This document shows positions 1 to 6,166 of a stretch of 8,100 bases of DNA, in pieces. The position numbers and the translations under genes were made by a program. Numbering within the stretch: the first letter of the stretch is position 1; every line of letters starts with the position of its first letter. Below the pieces are notes generated by a model, which worked only from the letters and a program-made list of their open reading frames with translations, did not search any database and was not told where the DNA came from. Origin of the DNA: Actinomycetota bacterium (GTDB lineage: Bacteria; Actinomycetota; Actinomycetes; Nanopelagicales; Nanopelagicaceae); contig WLDA01000034.1 in the NCBI GenBank assembly GCA_009705025.1, positions 1 to 8,100 of the forward strand. Direction: 5' to 3'.

Positions 1-116
1 CGGATTCTTTGACGACGAACCTTTGCAATAATAATTGGAGCTAGATCACGGTTTTCAAGGACGCCAAGTGCCATCCATTGCATTTCGCGGCGGATTAATG
101 GATCTACATCACTCAT
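1..116 (-). CDS. Unrecognised protein, N-terminal 38 codons only (candidate sigma-factor partner)
   Basis: The gene starts with ATG at 116 and stays open to the left edge of the window, so only about 38 residues are visible. They read MSDVDPLIRREMQWMALGVL, followed by a segment containing LAPIIIAKVRRQRIR. The ATG lies inside the last codons of the sigma-factor gene (ATGAGTGA, 8 bases shared), so the two genes are probably translationally coupled. Genes coupled directly after an ECF sigma gene are often its anti-sigma factor or a membrane regulator. In M. tuberculosis the equivalent place after mapA-sigL holds rslA. An acidic/basic N-terminus followed by an Arg-rich patch would suit a cytoplasmic domain before a membrane segment, but no such segment is within view. 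The function is inferred from context only; I do not recognise the family. That it is a real gene is fairly likely because of the overlap and codon use. Confidence 0.6.
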   Translation of the reverse strand, partial: MSDVDPLIRREMQWMALGVLENRDLAPIIIAKVRRQRI

Positions 117-702
117 TGTTATCCACCACTTCTGCTAATAGAACTCTTGTTTCTTTATCAGAATCAGAAATTTCTTTCTTTGCAGATTTCTCTAACTCTG
201 GAACTAATTCGATGTAAGCAGCAACTGCAGCCTTTCCACGAGCAAGATGTGATGCCGCAGTTCCCATTGGTATCTCAAGTACTTGGGCAACTTCACGTAA
301 AACCATTCCGTGTTCATAAATAAGAACTAAGACCGCACGTTGGGCTGCTGATAAAGTCTTGAGTGCAGCCTGAACTAACAATCGTTGTGTAACATCATCA
401 GTCTGATCTGCAATATCTCGAATGTTTTCAGCAAGATCCCAAGAGGTTTCTTTCTCCTGCTGTTTGCGCAACCATTTACGGCGCATATCAGCATGCTTGC
501 TAACCATTACGCGCATTAGATATGCATCAGGATTTTCATGTTCGCGAATCTTGCTCCAGCGCTTATAAACATCAGCTAGCGCCTCTTGCAGTACATCTTC
601 AGCATTTTGTGTGTCGAAACAGATGACCCGAGCAGCGCGCAAAAATGCACTCTGCTTCTCACGAAGCCAGAGGGTGAATTCCACCTGATCACGGCTATTC
701 AT
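109..702 (-). CDS. ECF RNA polymerase sigma factor, SigE-like actinobacterial family
   Basis: An alternative sigma factor that would direct RNA polymerase to a special promoter set. The protein is 197 aa. Sigma region 2 spans about residues 9-80, with AEDVLQEALADVYKRW (34-49, the core-binding region 2.1-2.2 surface) and NPDAYLMRVMVSKHADMRRK (58-77, -10 recognition). A linker rich in D and E (about 88-105) leads to region 4 at about 107-162. Region 4 contains LSAAQRAVLVLIYEHGM and a helix-turn-helix ending IPMGTAASHLARGKAAV. This resembles the SigE-family ECF factors common in actinobacteria. The usual GTVKSHLSR recognition helix reads GTAASHLARGK here. A charged tail of about 35 residues (163-197) follows region 4. 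The gene lies 27 bp after map, the place of M. tuberculosis sigL, and overlaps the next gene by 8 bases. The ATG at 702 has no Shine-Dalgarno sequence, and a -10-like TAGTAT ends seven bases before it, so a leaderless mRNA is possible. The sigma family is certain; target promoters and signal are unknown. Confidence 0.92.
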   Translation of the reverse strand: MNSRDQVEFTLWLREKQSAFLRAARVICFDTQNAEDVLQEALADVYKRWSKIREHENPDAYLMRVMVSKHADMRRKWLRKQQEKETSWDLAENIRDIADQTDDVTQRLLVQAALKTLSAAQRAVLVLIYEHGMVLREVAQVLEIPMGTAASHLARGKAAVAAYIELVPELEKSAKKEISDSDKETRVLLAEVVDNNE

Positions 703-708
703 AAGGGC

Positions 709-714
709 ATACTA
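709..714 (-). promoter_or_regulatory. Candidate -10 element of a leaderless sigma-gene promoter
   Basis: On the minus strand TAGTAT (fits the actinobacterial TANNNT consensus) is followed by six bases and then the ATG of the sigma gene. That spacing would put transcription start at the A of the ATG. The lack of a Shine-Dalgarno sequence before that ATG is consistent with leaderless translation, which is frequent in actinobacteria. No convincing -35 is seen: at 17-bp spacing the hexamer is TTCTGT. Such a hexamer can arise by chance, so this is a suggestion only. Confidence 0.3.
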
Positions 715-729
715 GATTGCAAATAAGAA

Positions 730-1539
730 TTACAGAAGGTCAGAGATGCTAATTCCATATGAATTCAATTTCGATGCGCCTCCATCGAGGGCGGTAAGCA
801 CGAATGGCTTGCCATCGGGGCAAATTACATATGAATTTTCAAAGTGCGCCCCACGGGATTTATCCTGTGAAACAACTGTCCAATCATCAGATAAGACTTT
901 AGTCTTTGCGCTGCCTCGAGTGATCATTGGCTCAATCGCTAGGGCTAAACCGGCAACAATTTCCGGACCATTTCCCGGACGTCCAAAATTGAGAACATGT
1001 GGTTCTTGGTGCATCTCTGTACCAATTCCGTGACCACCGTATTCTTGCAAGATTCCATACTTACCTTGTGAATTTATATATTCTTCAATTGCATGACCAA
1101 TATCTGTGAGCTTTGCACCATTTTTACCTGCAGCAATTCCTCGCCACATTGATTCTTCACAAACATCCATCATTTTTTGATCTGCAGGATCAACACTTCC
1201 CACGCCAACAGAAAATGCTGCATCTCCGTGCCATCCATCAATAATCGCGCCACAATCAATGGATACAACATCTCCATCTTCAATTACGCGATCACCAGGA
1301 ATGCCGTGAACAATTTCATCATTGATTGAAATACATATAGTTGCTGGGTAGCCGTGATAACCCTTGAAATTAGAAGTTCCGCCACCACGTTTTATATTTG
1401 CTGCTGCGATTGCATCTAGAGCATCCGTGCGCATTCCAACTTTGATGGAAGATTTAAGAAGTTCCAAAGTCTCACCAACTAGAAGGCCTGCACGGCGCAT
1501 AATCTTTAGTTGTTCTAAAGTTTTGATTTGAATTGCCAT
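730..1539 (-). CDS. map: Methionine aminopeptidase, type I
   Basis: Removes the initiator methionine from nascent proteins as they leave the ribosome, a cytosolic metalloenzyme. The 269-aa protein has the complete pita-bread catalytic set. By alignment to the E. coli enzyme the metal ligands are Asp95 (VSIDCG), Asp106 (WHGDAAF), His170 (GGHGIG), Glu203 (AIEPM) and Glu234 (HFENS). His78 (EIVHGIP) and His177 (MHQEPHV) are in the expected substrate-binding positions. There is no N-terminal zinc-finger or SH3-binding extension, so this is the short form (type Ia-like). The last 20 or so residues run slightly beyond the catalytic fold and look unstructured. The ATG at 1539 gives the expected start (MAIQIKTLEQLKIMRRAGLL). 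It follows the adk stop by 5 bp and has no visible Shine-Dalgarno sequence, so re-initiation after adk is likely. The secY-adk-map order is common across bacteria. Confidence 0.97.
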   Translation of the reverse strand: MAIQIKTLEQLKIMRRAGLLVGETLELLKSSIKVGMRTDALDAIAAANIKRGGGTSNFKGYHGYPATICISINDEIVHGIPGDRVIEDGDVVSIDCGAIIDGWHGDAAFSVGVGSVDPADQKMMDVCEESMWRGIAAGKNGAKLTDIGHAIEEYINSQGKYGILQEYGGHGIGTEMHQEPHVLNFGRPGNGPEIVAGLALAIEPMITRGSAKTKVLSDDWTVVSQDKSRGAHFENSYVICPDGKPFVLTALDGGASKLNSYGISISDLL

Positions 1540-1544
1540 GAAAA

Positions 1545-2165
1545 TTACTTACTGAGAAGTGCGATTGCTTGAGCTGTTATATCTGCAACGCTACCTGTGG
1601 CTGGAGTTGTAAGAAGAAGACCTTTATCGCGGTAAAAAGCGATGATGGGCGCTGTTTGGTCCGCATAAACTTTTAGACGGTTCGCAATAACTTCTTCTTT
1701 GTCATCTTCGCGCTGGTAAAGCTCTCCCCCACATGCGCCACACTTTTCACCTTGCGAAGGCTTGCCACAATCGCGGCATGTACGACGGCTGGAAAGGCGA
1801 GCAATGATCTCTGCATCAGATATCTGCATTTCGAGGACTGCATCCATAGAAATATTCTTTGCAGATAAAATTCCATCGAAGTACTGTGCTTGAGCGATAT
1901 TGCGTGGCCATCCATCGAGTAAAAATCCCTTGGATGCATCACTTTCTTCTAAGCGTAGGCGAACCATTTCATTTGTAACATCATCAGGAACTAATTCTCC
2001 GCGATCCATATAAACGCGTGCTTGATTTCCAATATCTGTGCCTGCTTTGAGATTTGCACGGAAGATATCGCCAGTTGAAATATGTGGAATTGAATAATGT
2101 GCTGCAAGGAATTGTGCTTGCGTTCCCTTGCCTGCACCTGGTGGACCTACCAGGAGTAAACGCAT
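1545..2165 (-). CDS. adk: Adenylate kinase with shortened four-cysteine LID
   Basis: Converts ATP + AMP to 2 ADP reversibly, balancing cytoplasmic adenine nucleotides. The 206-aa protein has the Walker A loop GPPGAGKGT (7-15) and the AMP-binding stretch STGDIFRANL (30-39). DGWPRNIAQAQ (84-94) carries the conserved Asp and Arg. The LID domain holds Cys130-X2-Cys133 and Cys142-X2-Cys145 before GGELYQREDD, a complete zinc-binding set. In the Bacillus-type zinc LID the two pairs are about 16 residues apart; here they are only 8 apart, so the loop usually containing HxxFxPP is missing. M. tuberculosis Adk (181 aa) has no zinc LID, so this one differs from that relative. The residue after Asp-Gly in the DGFPR motif is Trp instead of Phe. 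The start codon shares one base with the secY stop (TAATG); GAGGG inside the secY end is about 14 bases upstream, so coupling rather than a strong RBS probably drives translation. Confidence 0.97.
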   Translation of the reverse strand: MRLLLVGPPGAGKGTQAQFLAAHYSIPHISTGDIFRANLKAGTDIGNQARVYMDRGELVPDDVTNEMVRLRLEESDASKGFLLDGWPRNIAQAQYFDGILSAKNISMDAVLEMQISDAEIIARLSSRRTCRDCGKPSQGEKCGACGGELYQREDDKEEVIANRLKVYADQTAPIIAFYRDKGLLLTTPATGSVADITAQAIALLSK

Positions 2166-3460
2166 TACTTCAGGAATCCCTCATATGAACGTTGCTGCAA
2201 TTGTGACTCAATCTGCTTAGCGGTATCGAGTCCTACACCGACAACGATCAGAATTGCTGTGCCACCAAATGGGAAGTTCTGAGTTGCTCCAAAAAGAATC
2301 AACGCTCCAATTGGAATAACTGCAACAAGTGCTAGATAAATAGAACCTGGAGCAGTGATGCGTGAAAGAACATATTGTAAATATTCTGCAGTCGGACGAC
2401 CTGCACGAATACCAGGAATAAATCCACCGTACTTCTTCATATTATCTGCAACTTCTTCAGGATTGAATGTGATTGCAACATAGAAGTATGTAAAGAAAAT
2501 AATGAGCGCTGCATATGTTGCAACATAAATTGGGTGATCACCCTTGACGAAGTTTCGACTGATCCAGACTGCCCAACCCGCTTGGCTATTTGTGAAGTTC
2601 ACAATCAGAGAAGGGATATAGAGCAAGGAGGATGCGAAAATAACTGGGATAACGCCAGCCTGGTTTACCTTGATTGGAATATATGTACTTGTTCCGCCGT
2701 ATGCCTGACGACCAACCATGCGCTTTGCATATTGGACAGGGATACGACGTTGCGCTTGTTCAACGAATACAACTGCTGCAACAACCAAAATTCCGACTGC
2801 AAGTACGAATAGGAATGCAAACCAGCCCTTTTGCAACTTGATAGACCAGAGGTTAGTTGGGAATCCTGCTGCGATAGATGTAAAGATAAGGATTGACATA
2901 CCGTTACCAACGCCGCGATCAGTTATTAATTCACCAAGCCACATAATTACAGAAGTTCCTGCAGTCATAACAAAGATCATGGTGACGATGCGCTGCCATG
3001 AAGTGTCAGGAATAATTGCTTCGTTACAACCTGAAATCAAACGACCCGGTGTACGAGCTACTGCGATCAAACCAGTTGATTGCAATACTGCAAGACCAAT
3101 AGTTAGGTAACGAGTGTATTGAGTTAGCTTTGCAGTTCCTGATTGTCCTTCTTTTTTCAAAGTTTCAAAACGTGGAACTACAACAGTAAGCAACTGAATA
3201 ATAATTGAGCTCGTGATGTAAGGCATGATTCCAAGTGCGAATACAGATAGCTGTAAAAGCGCTCCACCGCTGAACAAATTGATAAGACCAAAAAGTCCAC
3301 CAGATTGAACTGTCTTTAGGCAAGAATTAACTGCTGTATATGACACACCTGGTGTTGGTACAACGGAACCAAATCGAAATAGAGCCATGATGGAAAGAGT
3401 GAAGAAGATCTTCTTACGAAGGTCCGGTGTCCTAAAGGCCATAGCAAATGCATTTAGCAT
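2165..3460 (-). CDS. secY: Preprotein translocase channel subunit SecY
   Basis: Forms the membrane pore (with SecE and SecG) through which SecA pushes unfolded exported proteins and into which membrane proteins are inserted. The 431-aa product has ten hydrophobic segments, roughly at 18-38, 72-92, 117-137, 155-177, 186-201, 213-233, 266-286, 311-331, 371-390 and 396-413. The plug region follows TM1 (GGLFGLINLFSGGALLQL, 54-71). Family signatures are FGSVVPTPGVS (30-40) and GELITDRGVGNGMSILIF (176-193). The cytoplasmic loop with VEQAQRRIPVQYAKR (233-247) and the loop around NPEEVADNMKKYGGFIPG (333-350) are the ribosome/SecA-binding loops. The C-terminus (QLQQRSYEGFLK) is typical. Length and start are normal for actinobacteria. 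GGGAG at 3468-3472 sits 7 bases before the ATG. It follows rplO by 46 bp, the second-longest gap in the cluster, and overlaps adk by one base. Confidence 0.98.
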   Translation of the reverse strand: MLNAFAMAFRTPDLRKKIFFTLSIMALFRFGSVVPTPGVSYTAVNSCLKTVQSGGLFGLINLFSGGALLQLSVFALGIMPYITSSIIIQLLTVVVPRFETLKKEGQSGTAKLTQYTRYLTIGLAVLQSTGLIAVARTPGRLISGCNEAIIPDTSWQRIVTMIFVMTAGTSVIMWLGELITDRGVGNGMSILIFTSIAAGFPTNLWSIKLQKGWFAFLFVLAVGILVVAAVVFVEQAQRRIPVQYAKRMVGRQAYGGTSTYIPIKVNQAGVIPVIFASSLLYIPSLIVNFTNSQAGWAVWISRNFVKGDHPIYVATYAALIIFFTYFYVAITFNPEEVADNMKKYGGFIPGIRAGRPTAEYLQYVLSRITAPGSIYLALVAVIPIGALILFGATQNFPFGGTAILIVVGVGLDTAKQIESQLQQRSYEGFLK

Positions 3461-3506
3461 TTATCTTCTCCCTCTCTCTAATCGAAATATAACTAGTGAA
3501 TACTTA

Positions 3507-3947
3507 TTACAGTGTCTTTGCAGATCCGCCAGCAGCAGAAATCTTGTCGATTGCTGATGAGGAGAATGCGTGCGCAGTTACATTTACTTTGACTGCAATA
3601 TCGCCATTGCCAAGAACCTTTACAGGCAAGCTATCGCGAACTGCACCCTTTGCAATGAGATCTGCAACAGTTACATCGCCACCCTTTGGAAAGAGTGCGT
3701 TGATTGTTGAGACATTTACTGCCTGATATTCAATGCGGGCTGGGTTCTTGAATCCGCGCAACTTAGGCAAGCGCATTACGAGAGGTAGTTGTCCACCTTC
3801 GAAACCTGCACGAACTTGGTTACGGGCACGAGTTCCCTTACCACCACGACCTGCTGTCTTTCCCTTTGATGCTTCTCCGCGACCCTTACGAGTTTTAGCT
3901 TTTTTAGCACCAGGGGCTGGACGCAAATGATGAAGTTTGAGTGTCAT
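3507..3947 (-). CDS. rplO: 50S ribosomal protein L15
   Basis: A late-assembling 50S protein bridging domains of 23S rRNA. The 146-aa product has the basic Gly/Arg/Lys-rich N-terminal extension ([20 protein letters not shown], 13-32) that threads into rRNA. Next come [20 protein letters not shown] (33-52) and [15 protein letters not shown] (54-68), the L15 hallmark. The C-terminal globular part contains [19 protein letters not shown] (123-141), as in the L15/L18e fold. The start is fixed by a strong GAGGAGG (3958-3964) lying inside the end of rpmD, ten bases before the ATG. The gene ends in tandem stop codons (TAATAA), unlike most of its neighbours, and is followed by the gap before secY. Confidence 0.97.
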   Translation of the reverse strand: MTLKLHHLRPAPGAKKAKTRKGRGEASKGKTAGRGGKGTRARNQVRAGFEGGQLPLVMRLPKLRGFKNPARIEYQAVNVSTINALFPKGGDVTVADLIAKGAVRDSLPVKVLGNGDIAVKVNVTAHAFSSSAIDKISAAGGSAKTL

Positions 3948-3949
3948 CG

Positions 3950-4132
3950 TTATTCAACCTCCTCAACCTTGATTAGGTGGCGAACTGCGTAAACCATGCC
4001 ACGAATCTCTGGACGATCTTCTTTTACAACAACATCATTGATGCGCTTGAGTCCAAGCGAACGCAATGTGTCGCGCTGTTCTGGCTTATTGCCAACTTTT
4101 GAACGAATTTGAGTAACTTTTAAACGTGGCAT
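3950..4132 (-). CDS. rpmD: 50S ribosomal protein L30
   Basis: A small 50S protein bound at the 23S rRNA surface; some bacterial lineages lack it. The 60-aa product is the normal bacterial length. It has the N-terminal strand [20 protein letters not shown] (4-23), then [20 protein letters not shown] (24-43) and [16 protein letters not shown] (44-59), matching the ferredoxin-like L30 fold. Its ATG shares one base with the rpsE stop (TAATG), with AGGTG four bases upstream inside rpsE. It is followed by rplO after 2 bp. Its 3' end also encodes the strong rplO Shine-Dalgarno sequence. Confidence 0.96.
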   Translation of the reverse strand: MPRLKVTQIRSKVGNKPEQRDTLRSLGLKRINDVVVKEDRPEIRGMVYAVRHLIKVEEVE

Positions 4133-4755
4133 TAGGCACCTACCGTGATCTGTGAAGCGCGGATAATTGCTGCAGGTGCAACATCTTCTAATGGACGACC
4201 ACGACGTGCAGCAATAGCTGCAGGTGACTCGAGTTGCTTCAATGCATCAACAGTTGCATGAACCATGTTGATTGCATTGTTTGATCCGAGTGACTTGGTC
4301 AAAACATCTGTGATGCCAGCACATTCAAGTACTGCACGCACTGGGCCACCGGCAATAACTCCGGTACCTGGGCTAGCTGGACGAAGAAGAACTACGCCAG
4401 CTGCAGTCTCACCTTGTACTGGGTGAGGAATTGTTCCTTGGATGCGTGGAACTTTGAAGAATGACTTCTTTGCTTCTTCAACAGCTTTAGCAATCGCTTG
4501 TGGAACTTCCTTGGACTTTCCGTAACCAATACCGACTGAACCATTGCCGTCGCCGACAACAACTAGTGCGGTGAATGAGAAACGACGTCCACCCTTTACA
4601 ACTTTAGAAACACGGTTGATGAATACAACGCGCTCCATAAATGGGTTCTTTTCTTTCTCACGATCATCACGACGTTCGCGGCGTTCGCCACGACCTTTGC
4701 CGCGATCGTTTCCTGCTGCTGCAGGAGCCTCGCTCGTAGTTGGATTAATAGCCAT
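4132..4755 (-). CDS. rpsE: 30S ribosomal protein S5
   Basis: A 30S protein at the mRNA entry site that affects decoding fidelity and forms part of the spectinomycin site. The 207-aa product has a low-complexity N-terminal extension of about 37 residues, first Ala-rich and then Arg/Asp/Lys-rich ([14 protein letters not shown]), as in other actinobacteria. The double-stranded-RNA-binding-like domain covers about 38-102. The spectinomycin-associated loop [10 protein letters not shown] (50-59) looks wild type. The C-terminal domain (about 117-190) contains [19 protein letters not shown] (120-138) and [15 protein letters not shown] (154-168). The ATG at 4755 overlaps the rplR stop by one base and has GGAG (4761-4764) five bases upstream, supporting this start over the internal Met at residue 40. 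Confidence 0.98.
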   Translation of the reverse strand: MAINPTTSEAPAAAGNDRGKGRGERRERRDDREKEKNPFMERVVFINRVSKVVKGGRRFSFTALVVVGDGNGSVGIGYGKSKEVPQAIAKAVEEAKKSFFKVPRIQGTIPHPVQGETAAGVVLLRPASPGTGVIAGGPVRAVLECAGITDVLTKSLGSNNAINMVHATVDALKQLESPAAIAARRGRPLEDVAPAAIIRASQITVGA

Positions 4756-5132
4756 TAGAACTCCAATCCATTCTCGCGCGCACTGTCAGCAACTGCTGCA
4801 ATACGACCGTGATACTTATTACCAGCACGATCGAAAACAACGGTTGTTACACCGGCTGCTTTTGCACGTGATGCGATGAGTGCACCAACAGCGCGAGACT
4901 TTGCAGTCTTGTCGCCCTTGTCAGTACGAAGCTCTGTCTCCATTGTGGATGCATAAGCAATTGTCTTGCTGACAGTGTCATCAATTACTTGAACGAACAA
5001 GTGACGTGATGAGCGAGAAACGACTAAGCGTGGACGTGATGCTGTTCCAGAGACCTTCTTGCGAACTCTGAATGCACGACGGGCACGGGCATTTGTTGCC
5101 GAACCTTTGCGGACTTTTACACCGATAGCCAT
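4755..5132 (-). CDS. rplR: 50S ribosomal protein L18
   Basis: Binds 5S rRNA together with L5 and anchors it in the central protuberance of the 50S subunit. The 125-aa product has a basic N-terminus (residues 6-30, Arg/Lys-rich). Then come [20 protein letters not shown] (33-52) and the C-terminal [20 protein letters not shown] (98-117) ending ARENGLEF, all typical of bacterial L18. The start shares one base with the rplF stop. The Shine-Dalgarno sequence is weak (GGGTAAG close to the ATG), so coupling with rplF translation is likely. It also overlaps rpsE by one base. Confidence 0.97.
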   Translation of the reverse strand: MAIGVKVRKGSATNARARRAFRVRKKVSGTASRPRLVVSRSSRHLFVQVIDDTVSKTIAYASTMETELRTDKGDKTAKSRAVGALIASRAKAAGVTTVVFDRAGNKYHGRIAAVADSARENGLEF

Positions 5133-5671
5133 TACTTCTTACCCGTCTTTCCTTGCTTACGGCGAACAACTTCGCCTGAAATACGCAAGCCCTTGCCCTT
5201 ATAAGGATCAGCCTTACGCAACTTCTTTACCTTCGCAGCTACTTCGCCAACCAACTGCTTATCAATTCCAGAGATATGGAACTTTGTTGGTGACTCAACC
5301 TTGTATGTAATTCCTTCTGGAGCAGGGAATTGAATATTGTGGCTGTAGCCGAGTTGGAATTCTAGATCTTTGCCCTTTTCTGCAACACGGTAACCAACAC
5401 CAACGATGTCGATTGTGATTGTGTAACCCTTAGTTACGCCCTCAACCATATTTGCAACAAGTGTGCGAGATAGTCCGTGAAGTGAACGTGTAACGCGCTC
5501 TTCATTTGGACGAGCAACGGTGATAACACCTTCGCTTTGTGAAACTTGAATTGGCTCAGCAACATTGAGTTGTAATGAACCCTTAGGTCCCTTTACTGCA
5601 ACGCTCTGTCCGGCAATAGTTATTTCAACGCCGCTTGGTACGGCGATAGGCATGCGACCAATACGTGACAT
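5132..5671 (-). CDS. rplF: 50S ribosomal protein L6
   Basis: A 50S protein near the factor-binding centre, next to the sarcin-ricin loop. The 179-aa length is standard. The N-terminus [19 protein letters not shown] (1-19) and [10 protein letters not shown] (26-35) belong to the first of two duplicated domains. The second domain contains [20 protein letters not shown] (91-110). The signature [18 protein letters not shown] (155-172) lies near the C-terminus. The ATG at 5671 follows the rpsH stop by 6 bp. The only upstream SD-like bases are GGTGAT, overlapping the rpsH stop codon, so expression is probably coupled to S8. Confidence 0.98.
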   Translation of the reverse strand: MSRIGRMPIAVPSGVEITIAGQSVAVKGPKGSLQLNVAEPIQVSQSEGVITVARPNEERVTRSLHGLSRTLVANMVEGVTKGYTITIDIVGVGYRVAEKGKDLEFQLGYSHNIQFPAPEGITYKVESPTKFHISGIDKQLVGEVAAKVKKLRKADPYKGKGLRISGEVVRRKQGKTGKK

Positions 5672-5677
5672 TATCGA

Positions 5678-6082
5678 TCACCATACATAGGCGAGAACTT
5701 CTCCGCCTACGCCCTGCTTATTGGCTTGCTTATCAGTAAGCAATCCAGATGAAGTTGAAATAATGGCGACACCGAGTCCGCCAAGAACTTTTGGAAGTGA
5801 TGTGGACTTTGCGTAAACGCGAAGTCCTGGCTTGCTAACGCGGCGAAGGCCAGCGATTGAACGCTCGCGATTCGAACCGAATTTAAGGTCAAGAACAAGT
5901 GTCTTGCCTACGCCATTCTCATTTGCATCAACACGGAACCCAGCGATGTAACCCTCCTGTTGCAGGATGGTTGCGATTCGCATCTTTACCGATGATGACG
6001 GCATTGAAACCGAATCATGGTAAGCAGAGTTCGCGTTGCGCAGACGAGTAAGCATGTCTGCGATCGGATCTGTCATTGTCAT
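5678..6082 (-). CDS. rpsH: 30S ribosomal protein S8
   Basis: A primary 16S rRNA-binding protein of the 30S central domain; in E. coli it also represses spc-operon translation by binding its own mRNA. The 134-aa product has [20 protein letters not shown] (1-20) and [20 protein letters not shown] (26-45) in the N-terminal domain. The RNA-binding C-terminus has [20 protein letters not shown] (108-127), ending EVLAYVW. The open frame extends upstream to a GTG at 6118, adding [13 protein letters not shown] chose ATG 6082 because actinobacterial S8 begins MTMTDP and because GAGG sits six bases before it. The second ATG (6076) is a lesser alternative. An 84-bp gap with a hairpin and a repeat separates it from rpsN, unusual for this cluster. 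Confidence 0.97.
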   Translation of the reverse strand: MTMTDPIADMLTRLRNANSAYHDSVSMPSSSVKMRIATILQQEGYIAGFRVDANENGVGKTLVLDLKFGSNRERSIAGLRRVSKPGLRVYAKSTSLPKVLGGLGVAIISTSSGLLTDKQANKQGVGGEVLAYVW

Positions 6083-6084
6083 AC

Positions 6085-6100
6085 GTGGCCTCGTGGCCTC
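6085..6100 (-). repeat. Tandem 8-bp repeat carrying the rpsH Shine-Dalgarno sequence
   Basis: On the minus strand GAGGCCAC occurs twice back to back, immediately before GT and the rpsH ATG. The copy nearer the ATG places GAGG six bases from it, an ideal ribosome-binding distance; the other copy is 14 bases away. The GGCC in each copy can pair with the other (loop ACGA), which would bury part of the nearer GAGG. The repeat is seen directly; a regulatory role is inference. Confidence 0.6.
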
Positions 6101-6109
6101 TCTCGAACT

Positions 6110-6134
6110 GGTTTCCACACACTCTGTGTGGACC
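6110..6134 (-). promoter_or_regulatory. Stable intergenic hairpin between rpsN and rpsH
   Basis: The transcript can form an 8-bp perfect stem (UCCACACA pairing with UGUGUGGA, 3-base loop GAG). It is extended by two G-C pairs across a two-base bulge. It lies about 28 bases before the rpsH start and about 33 bases after the rpsN stop. No U-run follows it in the transcript, so it does not look like an intrinsic terminator. It could be an mRNA processing or stability element, or part of a translational control site for rpsH. The structure is predicted by eye only. Confidence 0.5.
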
Positions 6135-6166
6135 TATCTCGTTGTAGTTTGGTCAGAAAAAAACTA

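Noticed and set aside
35..217. Plus-strand 60-codon open frame at the left edge
   Set aside because: It is antisense to the end of the sigma gene and the start of the next gene; its composition is unremarkable and there is no sign of a protein family.
732..737. TTCTGT as a -35 element for the sigma gene
   Set aside because: It matches only the first two bases of TTGACA; the spacing alone is not enough to call it.
2534..3110. Plus-strand open frames opposite secY
   Set aside because: These are shadows of the secY codon pattern, with odd composition and no RBS or family features.
4544..4879. Plus-strand Arg/Ser-rich open frame opposite rpsE and rplR
   Set aside because: Its Arg/Ser content is simply the complement of the basic S5 N-terminal extension, and it has no independent support.
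6083..6118. Twelve-residue N-terminal extension of S8 ([12 protein letters not shown]) from a GTG at 6118
   Set aside because: The GTG lies in the hairpin stem, has no Shine-Dalgarno sequence, and S8 homologues begin MTMTDP, matching the ATG at 6082 with GAGG six bases upstream.
6110..6163. Intrinsic terminator between rpsN and rpsH
   Set aside because: In transcript order the U-tract comes before the hairpin, not after it, so the arrangement is wrong for termination, and essential spc genes follow.
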